Assembly (NCBI GenBank): GCA_963806395.1
Contig: CAWDYI010000003.1
Location: 62,001 to 126,000 of the forward strand
Reading direction: 5' to 3'
Origin: DASSUW01 sp963806395
Lineage (GTDB): Bacteria > Actinomycetota > Thermoleophilia > Solirubrobacterales > Solirubrobacteraceae
Length of the DNA: 64,000 nt
Shown here: in pieces, positions 25,075-32,688 of the stretch
How positions within the stretch are numbered: the stretch's first letter is position 1
Layout: every line of letters starts with the position of its first letter
Made by a program: the position numbers and the translations under genes
Notes under the pieces: model-generated
Databases searched by the model: none
What the model saw: only the letters and a program-made list of their open reading frames with translations
What the model was told of the DNA's origin: nothing

Positions 25075-26112
25075 CTACCCGGGGCCCAGAAGCCCCGGGC
25101 CCCGAGGCACGTCGATCGCGCCGTCGTGCGGCGCGAGCTCGTCCTCGAGCCCTTCGAACGCACCGAGCGTCGCGAGCCCGCAGAACGCGACCGGGCCGGA
25201 GGCGCGTAGGCCGGCGGCGGCGTGCAGGCCGGCGGCGGTCCCGAGCGGGCCGTCGAAGCTCGAGGCGATGTAGACCTTCGTGCCCGCGGCCCGTGCGGCG
25301 CGTGCGTCGCGCAGCAGGCCCGAGATCCCGCCGCAGCGGGAGATCTTCAGGCACACGGCGTCGGCGGCGCCGGAGCCCGGTGCGCCGCGCTCGGCCGCCG
25401 TCTCGTCCATCGCCACCGGCACCGGCGACTTCGCCCGCACGGCGCGCAGCAGCGCGACGCCGTGGACCGGTTCCTCGCACAGCTCGATCCCGGCCGGCGC
25501 GAGCGCGCGCAGGTTCGCGAGCGCCTCGTCCGGCGCCGTCCAGGCGCCATTGGCGTCCACGCGGATCGCCATCGTGTCCCCGCCCGCGGCCCGTACCGCG
25601 GCCACGCGGCCGGCGTCGTCCCCGACGCCCACCTTCACCTTCACGCAGCGGTAGCCGGCCTCCGCGGCAGCGGCGGCGGCGGACGCCGCGCCGGCTCGGT
25701 CCGTCGCTCCGATCGTCGCGTTGACCGCGATCGACCCGACCGCGCCGGCGGCGATCAGCTGCGCGACCGGGAACCCGGTGCGGCGGCCCGCCCGGTCCCA
25801 CAGCGCCAGGTCGATCGCCGCCAGCGCCTGTGGCAGCGCGCGCTCGGCCGCGCACGCGGCCAGCAGCTCGGCGTGCGTGGACCGCGGGCTGGCGCGGGCG
25901 AGCACGCGGGCGTAGGCGTCGAGCGCCGCGCGCACGGCAGCGAACGAGACGCCGTCGTAGGCCTCGAGCGGCGCCGCCTCGCCGTCGCCGTAGTCGTTCC
26001 CGCCGAAGTCGACGCGCACCTTGAGCAGCGCGCGCTCGCTCAACTCGCCCCAGGAGGCCCGCAGCGGCGTCCGCAGCCGCAGGTCAAACGTCTCCACGGA
26101 CAGCTCGGCCAT
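25075..26112 (-). CDS. menC: o-Succinylbenzoate synthase
   Basis: A 345-residue enolase-superfamily enzyme that dehydrates SHCHC to o-succinylbenzoate. Catalytic residues are visible: KVKVG (second Lys is the base), metal ligands in RVDANGAW, CEEPVHG and AMDETA, and the opposite Lys in CLKISRCGGISG. The ATG overlaps the menA stop. Because enolase-superfamily epimerases look alike, the assignment rests on both motif and position next to menA-menB. Confidence 0.9.
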   Translation of the reverse strand: MAELSVETFDLRLRTPLRASWGELSERALLKVRVDFGGNDYGDGEAAPLEAYDGVSFAAVRAALDAYARVLARASPRSTHAELLAACAAERALPQALAAIDLALWDRAGRRTGFPVAQLIAAGAVGSIAVNATIGATDRAGAASAAAAAAEAGYRCVKVKVGVGDDAGRVAAVRAAGGDTMAIRVDANGAWTAPDEALANLRALAPAGIELCEEPVHGVALLRAVRAKSPVPVAMDETAAERGAPGSGAADAVCLKISRCGGISGLLRDARAARAAGTKVYIASSFDGPLGTAAGLHAAAGLRASGPVAFCGLATLGAFEGLEDELAPHDGAIDVPRGPGLLGPG

Positions 26113-26999
26113 CAGCTCGCCAGGATGCCGGTGGACAGGAGTGCGCAGAACACGAGCTGGAGCATGCCGGTGCGAGCGAGCGCACCGTTCAGCGAGGGGC
26201 CGTCGGTGCGCGAGCGAACCGTCCGCACGATCGGCACGGCGAGCGGGAGCGCGAGCAGCGGCAGCGCGAGCCACGCCGACAGCTCGTCCGACCCGAGCGG
26301 CCAGGGCAGCGGCGCGCACACGAACGCGCCGTACACCATCCCCGCGTACAGCCCGCGCGCCCGCGGCCGCCCGAGCCGCACGGCGAGCGTCCGCTTGCCG
26401 GCGCGCCGGTCGGTCTCGAGGTCGCGCACGTTGTTGACGACGAGGATCGCGGACGCGAGCAGGCCGACCGGCACGGCGAGCACGAACGCCTCCCACGTCA
26501 CCCGCTCGACCTGCGCGAAGTAGGACCCGGTCACCGCCACCACGCCGAAGAAGAGAAACACGAACACCTCGCCGAGGCCCTCGTACCCGTACGGTCGCGG
26601 GCCGCCGGTGTAGAGCACGCCGGCCAGGATCGACGCCGCGCCGACGAGCAGCAGCTCCCACCCGGCGGTGGCGATCAGATACGCCCCGGCCAGCACCGCC
26701 ATGCCGAACGCCACATACGTCGCGACGAGCACCTGGCGCGGCGGGACCAGCCCGCCGGCCGTCACGCGCACGGGCCCGAGCCGATCCTCGGTGTCGGCGC
26801 CGCGGCGGGCGTCTGAGTAGTCGTTGGAGAGGTTCGTGCCGACCTGGATGAACAGGGCGCCGAGCATCGCAGCCGCGAACGTGAGCGGCTTGAACGTGCC
26901 CTCGGTGGCGGCCAGCGCCGTCCCGACCAGTACCGGGGCGACCGCGGCGGGCAACGTTCGCGGCCGCGCCGCCATGAGCCAGATGTGCAGGGGGCTCAA
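26112..26999 (-). CDS. menA: 1,4-Dihydroxy-2-naphthoate polyprenyltransferase
   Basis: A 295-residue integral membrane UbiA-family enzyme that joins DHNA to a polyprenyl chain. The two Asp-rich prenyl-diphosphate motifs are NDYSDARRGAD and NNVRDLETDRRAGKRTLAVRLG, and there are eight to nine hydrophobic segments. I use TTG 26999, which overlaps the menB stop (TTGA) and gives the normal start LSPLHIWLMAARPRTLPAA; ATG 26975 is the alternative. Confidence 0.92.
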   Translation of the reverse strand: MSPLHIWLMAARPRTLPAAVAPVLVGTALAATEGTFKPLTFAAAMLGALFIQVGTNLSNDYSDARRGADTEDRLGPVRVTAGGLVPPRQVLVATYVAFGMAVLAGAYLIATAGWELLLVGAASILAGVLYTGGPRPYGYEGLGEVFVFLFFGVVAVTGSYFAQVERVTWEAFVLAVPVGLLASAILVVNNVRDLETDRRAGKRTLAVRLGRPRARGLYAGMVYGAFVCAPLPWPLGSDELSAWLALPLLALPLAVPIVRTVRSRTDGPSLNGALARTGMLQLVFCALLSTGILAS

Positions 27000-27820
27000 G
27001 GGCGTCTGGGGAACTGCGAGAAGTCGGGCTTGCGCTTGGCCTTGTAGGCCTCGCGCCCTTCCTGGGCCTCCTCCGAGCCGTAGAAGAGGAGGTTGGCGTC
27101 GTGCGCGAGCTGCTGGATCCCGCTCAACCCGTCCTCGGCGGCGTGGAAGCTCGCCTTCAGCAGCCGCAGCGAGAAGGGTGAGAGCTCGAGCATCTCGCGA
27201 CACCATTTCACCGTCTCCGCCTCGAGATCCTCCAGCGGCACGACGGTATTCACGAGCCCCATGTCCAGCGCCTGCTGTGCGTCGTACTGGCGACACAGGA
27301 ACCAGATCTCCTTCGCCTTCTTGGGGCCGACGAGGTTCGCCAGCAGCCCGGCGCCGAAGCCGCCGTCGAACGAGCCGACGCGCGGCCCGGTCTGACCGAA
27401 GCGCGCGTTGTCGGCGGCGATCGTGAGGTCGCAGACGAGGTGCAGCACGTGCCCGCCGCCGACGGCGTAGCCGGCCACCATCGCGACCACGGGCTTCGGC
27501 AGACGGCGGATCTGCACGTGCAGGTCGGTGACGTGGAAGCGCCCGACAGCGGCACCCTCGGCCATGTAGCCGGTATCGCCGCGTACGCGCTGATCGCCAC
27601 CCGAGCAGAACGCGAGCGGCCCCTCTCCCGTAAGGACGATGACGCCGACCGAGCTGTCCTCCCGCGCACGCTCGAGCGCGTCCGAGATCTCGATGATCGT
27701 CTGCGGCCGGAAGGCATTGCGCACCTCGGGCCGGTTGATCGTGATCTTGGCGATCCCGTCGCCGGACGTCTCGTAGCGGATGTCGTCGTAGTCGGCAGCA
27801 GGGGTCCACGTGACAGTCAC
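26996..27820 (-). CDS. menB: 1,4-Dihydroxy-2-naphthoyl-CoA synthase
   Basis: A 274-residue crotonase-fold enzyme that cyclises o-succinylbenzoyl-CoA. Family-specific segments: CSGGDQRVRGDTGYM, VAMVAGYAVGGGHVLHLVCDLTIAA, RFGQTGPRVGSFDGGFG and the C-terminal Y-rich segment NLLFYGSEEAQEGREAYKAKRKPDF. GTG 27820 is the start; TAGTGT at 27829-27834 on the minus strand is a plausible -10. It heads the menB-menA-menC run. Confidence 0.95.
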   Translation of the reverse strand: MTVTWTPAADYDDIRYETSGDGIAKITINRPEVRNAFRPQTIIEISDALERAREDSSVGVIVLTGEGPLAFCSGGDQRVRGDTGYMAEGAAVGRFHVTDLHVQIRRLPKPVVAMVAGYAVGGGHVLHLVCDLTIAADNARFGQTGPRVGSFDGGFGAGLLANLVGPKKAKEIWFLCRQYDAQQALDMGLVNTVVPLEDLEAETVKWCREMLELSPFSLRLLKASFHAAEDGLSGIQQLAHDANLLFYGSEEAQEGREAYKAKRKPDFSQFPRRP

Positions 27821-27844
27821 CGCCGAGACACTAGCCTGCCTTCG
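27821..27844. promoter_or_regulatory. Overlapping divergent promoters of menB and menE
   Basis: The 24-base gap between the two start codons contains TAGCCT on the plus strand (27832-27837, 7 bases before the menE ATG) and TAGTGT on the minus strand (27834-27829, 8 bases before the menB GTG). The two -10-like boxes share bases, so the two operons would be transcribed from one overlapping site as leaderless mRNAs. Confidence 0.4.
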
Positions 27845-29104
27845 ATGCCGATCGAACCATGGCTGGAGCGCGCCGCCGCCCTGCGGCCCAGGCGCATCGC
27901 CCTCGAGGCCGACGGAGTGCGCCTGACGTACGCGGAGCTGCTCGAGCGCGCTCACGGCGGCGCCGCGGCGCTCGCCGGGGGCGGCGTGGCCCGCGGCGAC
28001 CGCGTGGCGATCGCGGCGCCGGCGGGCGTGGAGTTCGCGGTGGCGCTGCATGCGTGCCTGCTGCTCGGCGCGGCGGCGATGCCGGTCGACCCGCGGCTGA
28101 CCGATGACGAGCGGGACGCGCTGCGGGCGTCCGCCAAGGCGGTGATCCATGGCGAGCTGCCGACCGGCGGCCGCCCGCCCGAGCTGACCCCCGATGAGGA
28201 CGACGTCGCCCTGGTCGTGCACACCTCCGGCACGACGGGGGCGCCGGAGCCGGTCGAGTTGTCGTTCGGGAACGTGCAGGCGAACGCGCTCGGCTCGGCG
28301 GTGGCGCTCGGTCTCGATCCGCACGAGCGGTGGCTGTGCCCGCTGCCGCTCTCGCACGTCGGCGGCCTGATGGTGCTCCTTCGCTCGGCGATCTACGCGA
28401 CGTCGGCCGTGATCGGCCCGCCGCAACCCGATTTCCAGGTCACGATCGTCTCGCTCGTCCCCACGATGCTCGCACGGCTGCTCGACGCGGGCGCAGCGAA
28501 GCCGCTGCGGTTGCGCGCGGTCCTGCTGGGCGGAGCACCGGCCGACCCCGCGCTGCTCACCCGCGCCCGCGACGCCGGCTGGCCGGTCGCGCCGACCTAC
28601 GGCCTCACGCAGGCGTGCTCGCAGGTCACCGTCGGCGAGATCGGCGACGTCGAGACGTCCGGCCGCGCGCTGCCCGGCCTGCTGGTGACGCTCGCGCCCG
28701 ATGGCGAGATCCTGGTCGAGGGGCCGTCCGTCGCCGGCTCCGGGACGCTGCGCACCGGCGACCTCGGGCGCCTCGACGACCGCGGCCGCCTGATCGTGGT
28801 GGGCCGCAAGTCCGACACGATCGTCACGGGCGGCGAGAACGTGGCGCCGGCCGAGATCGAGGCCGTGCTGCTCGAGCACCCGGCGGTGGCCGACGCCGGC
28901 GTCTTCGCGCGCCCGGACTCCGAGTGGGGGGAGGCGGTGACCGCGCGGGTGGTGCTGCGCCCGGGCACCGAGGCGAGCGCCGACGAGCTGCGCGCGTGGG
29001 CGGCCGAGCGCCTCGCCGGCTTCAAGGTCCCGAAGGCGGTCGAGCTCGCGGACGCGCTGCCGCGCACCGAATCCGGCAAGCTGCTGCGAAGGGAACTCGC
29101 ATGA
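27845..29104 (+). CDS. menE: o-Succinylbenzoate-CoA ligase
   Basis: A 419-residue ANL-family adenylating enzyme. Motifs: P-loop VVHTSGTTGAPEPVELS, APTYGLTQACSQ, LRTGDLGRLDDRGRLIVVGRKSDTIVTGGENVAPAEIE and the terminal catalytic lysine in TESGKLLRREL. The usual PKG lysine of the P-loop is replaced (PEP), which is unusual but the C-terminal Lys is intact. Divergent from menB; its stop overlaps the methyltransferase ATG. Confidence 0.92.
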   Translation: MPIEPWLERAAALRPRRIALEADGVRLTYAELLERAHGGAAALAGGGVARGDRVAIAAPAGVEFAVALHACLLLGAAAMPVDPRLTDDERDALRASAKAVIHGELPTGGRPPELTPDEDDVALVVHTSGTTGAPEPVELSFGNVQANALGSAVALGLDPHERWLCPLPLSHVGGLMVLLRSAIYATSAVIGPPQPDFQVTIVSLVPTMLARLLDAGAAKPLRLRAVLLGGAPADPALLTRARDAGWPVAPTYGLTQACSQVTVGEIGDVETSGRALPGLLVTLAPDGEILVEGPSVAGSGTLRTGDLGRLDDRGRLIVVGRKSDTIVTGGENVAPAEIEAVLLEHPAVADAGVFARPDSEWGEAVTARVVLRPGTEASADELRAWAAERLAGFKVPKAVELADALPRTESGKLLRRELA

Positions 29105-29904
29105 GCCGCGATCGATGGGCAGCCGTCGCGAAGGGCTGGGAGACGCACGCTGATGCCTTCCGCGCCAACACGATGCCCGTGTCGTCGTGGATGGTCGACG
29201 CGATCGGCCCGCAGCCCGGCCACGCCGTGCTCGACCTCGCCGCGGGCATCGGCGACGTCGGCTTCCTCGCCGCCGAGATGATCGCGCCCGGCGGCACGCT
29301 GATCACGTCCGACGTCGCCCCCGAGATGCTGAGCGCGGCCCAGCGGCGGGCGGAGGCGCTCGGGATCCGCAACGTCCGCTTCCGGCAGATCGACGCGCAG
29401 ACGATGGACCTCGAGGCGGCGAGCCTCGACGGCGTGCTCTGCCGCTGGGGATACATGCTGATGGACGACCCGGAGGCCGCGTTGCGCCAGACCCGGCGCG
29501 TGCTGCGGCCGGGCGGGCGCCTCGCCCTCGCCGCCTGGACCGCCGCCGAGGACAACCCGTGGAGCGCGGTGCCCGTCGAGCGGCTCGTCGCGCTCGGACG
29601 CATCGATCCGGACCCGCCGCCCGGGCCGGGCCAGTTCGAATGGGCGCGTGAGGGCATCATCGCCGACCACCTCGACGCCGCCGGCTTCGTCGAGTACGAC
29701 GTCGAGGCGCTCGACTTCAGGATCCGCTACGCGTCGGTACGGAATTGGTGGGACACGACCCGCGCGATGGGCATACGGGCGAGCGCGACGACCGGCGACC
29801 CCGAGGTGCTCGAAGCACTCGCGGACGCCGCCGCGCCGTGGACCGAGGACGACGGCTCGCTCGCGATCCCGGCCCGCACGTGGGCCGCGGCAGCAACCGG
29901 ATAA
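29101..29904 (+). CDS. Class I SAM-dependent methyltransferase, candidate demethylmenaquinone methyltransferase
   Basis: A 267-residue methyltransferase with SAM-binding motif I VLDLAAGIGDVGFLAAEM, motif II TSDVAPEMLSAAQRRAEALG and the RVLRPGGRLALAAW post-motif. It overlaps menE by four bases, and no other methyltransferase of the UbiE type is in the window, so it could carry out the last menaquinone step. It lacks several UbiE signature positions (e.g. the FGLRN segment), so the substrate is uncertain. Confidence 0.75.
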   Translation: MSRDRWAAVAKGWETHADAFRANTMPVSSWMVDAIGPQPGHAVLDLAAGIGDVGFLAAEMIAPGGTLITSDVAPEMLSAAQRRAEALGIRNVRFRQIDAQTMDLEAASLDGVLCRWGYMLMDDPEAALRQTRRVLRPGGRLALAAWTAAEDNPWSAVPVERLVALGRIDPDPPPGPGQFEWAREGIIADHLDAAGFVEYDVEALDFRIRYASVRNWWDTTRAMGIRASATTGDPEVLEALADAAAPWTEDDGSLAIPARTWAAAATG

Positions 29905-29965
29905 GGGTTTCGCTCGCCGTCCGTCGCAAGCTCCTCCCGGCGAGCGACGTTACAGTCCCCGTCCT

Positions 29966-30955
29966 ATGTACTACGACGACGACGCCGACCTCAACCTGCT
30001 CCAGGGCAAGACCGTGGCCATCCTCGGCTACGGCTCCCAGGGCCACGCCCACTCGCTCAACCTCAAGGACTCCGGCATCGACGTCGTGGTCGGGCTGCGA
30101 CCGGACTCGGCCTCGGTCGAGCAGGCGCGCTCGAACGGCCTCGAGGTCACCGACGTGGCGGATGCCGCGTCCCGCGGGGAGATCGTGATGGTGCTGCTCC
30201 CCGACGAGAAGCACGGCGAGGTGTGGCGGGAGCAGATCCGCGACGGGATCGCGCCCGGCAACACGCTGCTGTTCGGCCACGGGTTCTCCGTGCACTACGG
30301 CGAGGTCGAGCCGCCGCCCGAGGTCGACGTCGCGCTGATCGCCCCGAAGGGGCCGGGGCACCTGGTGCGCCGGCAGTTCCTGGAGGGCAGCGGCGTGCCC
30401 GGCCTCGTCGCGATCCACGCGAACGCCTCCGGCGAGGCGCTCCCGCTCGCGCTCGCGTACGCGAAGGGGATCGGCTGCACCCGCGGCGGCGTGATGGAGA
30501 CCACCTTCAAGGACGAGACCGAGACCGACCTGTTCGGCGAGCAGGCCGTGCTCTGCGGCGGCGTGTCCGAGCTGGTGCGAGCCGGCTACGAGACGCTCGT
30601 GGACGCGGGCTATGACCCGAAGCTGGCCTATTTCGAATGTCTCCACGAGCTGAAGCTGATCGTCGACCTGATGTACGAGAAGGGCATCACCGGCATGCGC
30701 TTCTCGGTCTCGAACACGGCCGAGTACGGCGACCTGACGCGTGGGAAGCGGATCATCTCCGACGCCACGCGCCAGGCGATGAAGGACGTGCTCGGCGAGA
30801 TCCAGTCGGGCGAGTTCGCGCGCGAGTGGATCGCCGAGAACCGCGCCGGGCAGGAGAACTTCAAGCGCATGCGCGAGGAGCAGGCCGGCCATCAGATCGA
30901 GCGCGAGGGCAAGCAGCTGCGCTCGATGATGGACTGGATCGAGACCGAGTTCTGA
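29966..30955 (+). CDS. ilvC: Ketol-acid reductoisomerase (NADP+)
   Basis: A 329-residue class I enzyme, second step of branched-chain amino acid synthesis. NADP-binding GYGSQGHAHSLNLKDSG, IAPKGPGHLVRR and the metal/substrate segments FGEQAVLCGGV, FECLHELKLIVDLMYE and SNTAEYGD are all present. TACAGT (29951-29956) lies 10 bases before the ATG. It is 23 kb from ilvBN, unlike the common ilvBNC operon. Confidence 0.96.
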   Translation: MYYDDDADLNLLQGKTVAILGYGSQGHAHSLNLKDSGIDVVVGLRPDSASVEQARSNGLEVTDVADAASRGEIVMVLLPDEKHGEVWREQIRDGIAPGNTLLFGHGFSVHYGEVEPPPEVDVALIAPKGPGHLVRRQFLEGSGVPGLVAIHANASGEALPLALAYAKGIGCTRGGVMETTFKDETETDLFGEQAVLCGGVSELVRAGYETLVDAGYDPKLAYFECLHELKLIVDLMYEKGITGMRFSVSNTAEYGDLTRGKRIISDATRQAMKDVLGEIQSGEFAREWIAENRAGQENFKRMREEQAGHQIEREGKQLRSMMDWIETEF

Positions 30956-30960
30956 GCCTC

Positions 30961-31455
30961 ATGCCGGACGAGCCGACCGCCTCGGACTGGCTGCCTCCGC
31001 GGGCGCCGGACGGTCAGCCGGCGCCCCAGTTCGAGTCGACGCCGCCGGACGCCGAGCCGGAGCCCGAGCCCGAGCAGGCGGTCGACCCGTGGCCGCATCC
31101 GGTCCACCATCCGGTCTTCACCGCCAAGAAGCCGGAGCGGACGAACGGCCTCGCCACCACCTCGCTCGTCCTCGGCGTCCTCGGCCTGGTGATCCTGCTC
31201 CCGACGCTCGGGGCCGGCTGGATCTTCTCGCTGCCGTGCTCGATCTCCGCGTGGATCACCGGCGTGCAGGGCCGCAAGCAGGTCGCGAGCGGCGTCAGCA
31301 CGTCGGGTGACGGCACTGCGCACGCGGGCGTGATCCTCGGCATCATCGGCGTCGTGATCGGCCTGATCGCCGCGGCGATATGGGTCGCGCTCTACGCATC
31401 GGGCTACGACCTCGAGGACCTGCGGCGCGATCTCGAGCGGCGCCAGGCAAGCTGA
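30961..31455 (+). CDS. DUF4190-type membrane protein
   Basis: A 164-residue protein. Residues 1-55 are Pro/Glu-rich and likely disordered and cytoplasmic, followed by NGLATTSLVLGVLGLVILL and TAHAGVILGIIGVVIGLIAAAIW, the two hydrophobic segments typical of DUF4190. It starts five bases after ilvC and probably shares its transcript. Function unknown. The stop codon overlaps a 22-bp palindrome. Confidence 0.75.
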   Translation: MPDEPTASDWLPPRAPDGQPAPQFESTPPDAEPEPEPEQAVDPWPHPVHHPVFTAKKPERTNGLATTSLVLGVLGLVILLPTLGAGWIFSLPCSISAWITGVQGRKQVASGVSTSGDGTAHAGVILGIIGVVIGLIAAAIWVALYASGYDLEDLRRDLERRQAS

Positions 31456-31476
31456 GTACGCGCGGCCGCGCGTACT
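31455..31476. terminator. 22-bp perfect palindrome after the ilvC-DUF4190 unit
   Basis: Symmetric arms AGTACGCGCGG / CCGCGCGTACT with no spacer, beginning at the last base of the DUF4190 stop. The GC core (CGCGCGGCCGCGCG) is the same as at 4163-4176. It could act as a hairpin terminator without U-tract, or as an operator for the aminotransferase gene 40 bases downstream. Confidence 0.45.
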
Positions 31477-31515
31477 AACCTGCGGCGGACCTCCCCACGA
31501 GTCAAGGGTCTCCGC

Positions 31516-32688
31516 ATGACGCCCAACCCGTTCACCAAGCAGTACCTGATGACCGCCGGGCCGACGCCCGTTCCGCCCGCCGTCTCGCAGGCGATGGCCG
31601 CGCCGATGCTCTACCACCGCGCGCCCGCCTTCGACGAGGTGTACGAGCGCGTCCTGGCCAAGCTGCCGTCGGTCTTCCGCACGCAGAACGACGTGCTGGC
31701 GTTCGCCTCGAGCGGGTCGGGCGCGATGGAGTCGGCGGTCGCGAACCTCGTGCGTCCCGGCGACACCGTGCTCGTGTGCGCCGCCGGCAAGTTCGGCGAG
31801 CGCTGGATCGGCCTGACCGAGGCCTACGGCGCCGAGCTCGTGCGCTACGAGCCGGGCTGGGGCGAGCGCCTCGACGCCGCCGAGATCGACCGCCTGCTGG
31901 CGGAGAACCCCGGCATCGAGGTCGCGTTCGCGACGCTCAGCGAGACCTCGACCGGCATCGTGCACGACATCCAGGCGATCGCCGAGGTCGCCGGCCGCCA
32001 CGGCGTCATCCTCGCCGTCGACGCCGTCTCGGGCCTCGGCGCGGCCGAGCTGCGCCAGGACGACTGGGGCGTCGACGTCGTCGTCGCCGGATCGCAGAAG
32101 GCGCTGATGTGCCCGCCCGGGCTCGCGTTCGCGTCGGTGTCGGAGCGCGCGCTCGAGTACGCCGAGTCCCGGTCCGGCGGCCGCTTCTACTTCGACTGGG
32201 GCAAGACGGCGAAGAGCCAGCGCAAGGGCGCGAGCCCGTTCACGCCGGCCGTGCCGCTGTTCCTCGGGCTCGACGTCGCGCTCGGCCTGATCGAGAAGGA
32301 GGGCCTGGACGACGTGCTCGCACGCCACCAGATCCTCGCCCGCGCGACCCGCGCCGGCGCCGCCGCGATCGGCCTCGAGCTGTTCGGCGACCCCGACGAG
32401 CGCTCAACCGTGGTGACGGCGGTCGAGCTCCCGGACGACGTCGACGGCGGCAAGGTCCCGGGCGCGCTGCGCAAGCTGGGGATCACCGCCAACGGCGGGC
32501 AGGACCACCTCAAGGGCCGCATCCTGCGGATCGCCCACTGCGGCTACTTCGGCGCGTTCGACATCGTCACGTCGCTGTCGGGGCTGGAGATGGTGCTGCA
32601 CCAGCTCGGCCGCGAGGTCGAGCACGGCGCGGCCGCCGGCGCCGCCCAGAAGGTGTTCCTCGACGCCGGCGTCCCGGCGACCGCGTGA
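31516..32688 (+). CDS. Class V aminotransferase, probable phosphoserine aminotransferase role
   Basis: A 390-residue PLP enzyme of the serine-pyruvate/alanine-glyoxylate aminotransferase class. The PLP lysine is in VVAGSQKALMCPPG; the cofactor Asp is in LAVDAVSGLG; SGSGAMESAVANL binds phosphate. Since its stop overlaps the serA GTG, I infer that it transaminates 3-phosphohydroxypyruvate in serine synthesis (SerC function), but the sequence alone would also fit alanine-glyoxylate transaminase. Confidence 0.85.
   Translation: MTPNPFTKQYLMTAGPTPVPPAVSQAMAAPMLYHRAPAFDEVYERVLAKLPSVFRTQNDVLAFASSGSGAMESAVANLVRPGDTVLVCAAGKFGERWIGLTEAYGAELVRYEPGWGERLDAAEIDRLLAENPGIEVAFATLSETSTGIVHDIQAIAEVAGRHGVILAVDAVSGLGAAELRQDDWGVDVVVAGSQKALMCPPGLAFASVSERALEYAESRSGGRFYFDWGKTAKSQRKGASPFTPAVPLFLGLDVALGLIEKEGLDDVLARHQILARATRAGAAAIGLELFGDPDERSTVVTAVELPDDVDGGKVPGALRKLGITANGGQDHLKGRILRIAHCGYFGAFDIVTSLSGLEMVLHQLGREVEHGAAAGAAQKVFLDAGVPATA

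Noticed and set aside
24989..25273. Plus-strand 94-codon frame after litR
   Set aside because: It lies partly in the 163-bp inverted-repeat element and partly antisense to menC, and its composition is Pro/Ser/Arg-rich without a domain.
29905..29965. T-box or leader peptide before ilvC
   Set aside because: The gap is about 60 bases, with a -10-like box ten bases before the ATG. There is no short frame rich in Val/Leu/Ile codons and no T-box sequence.
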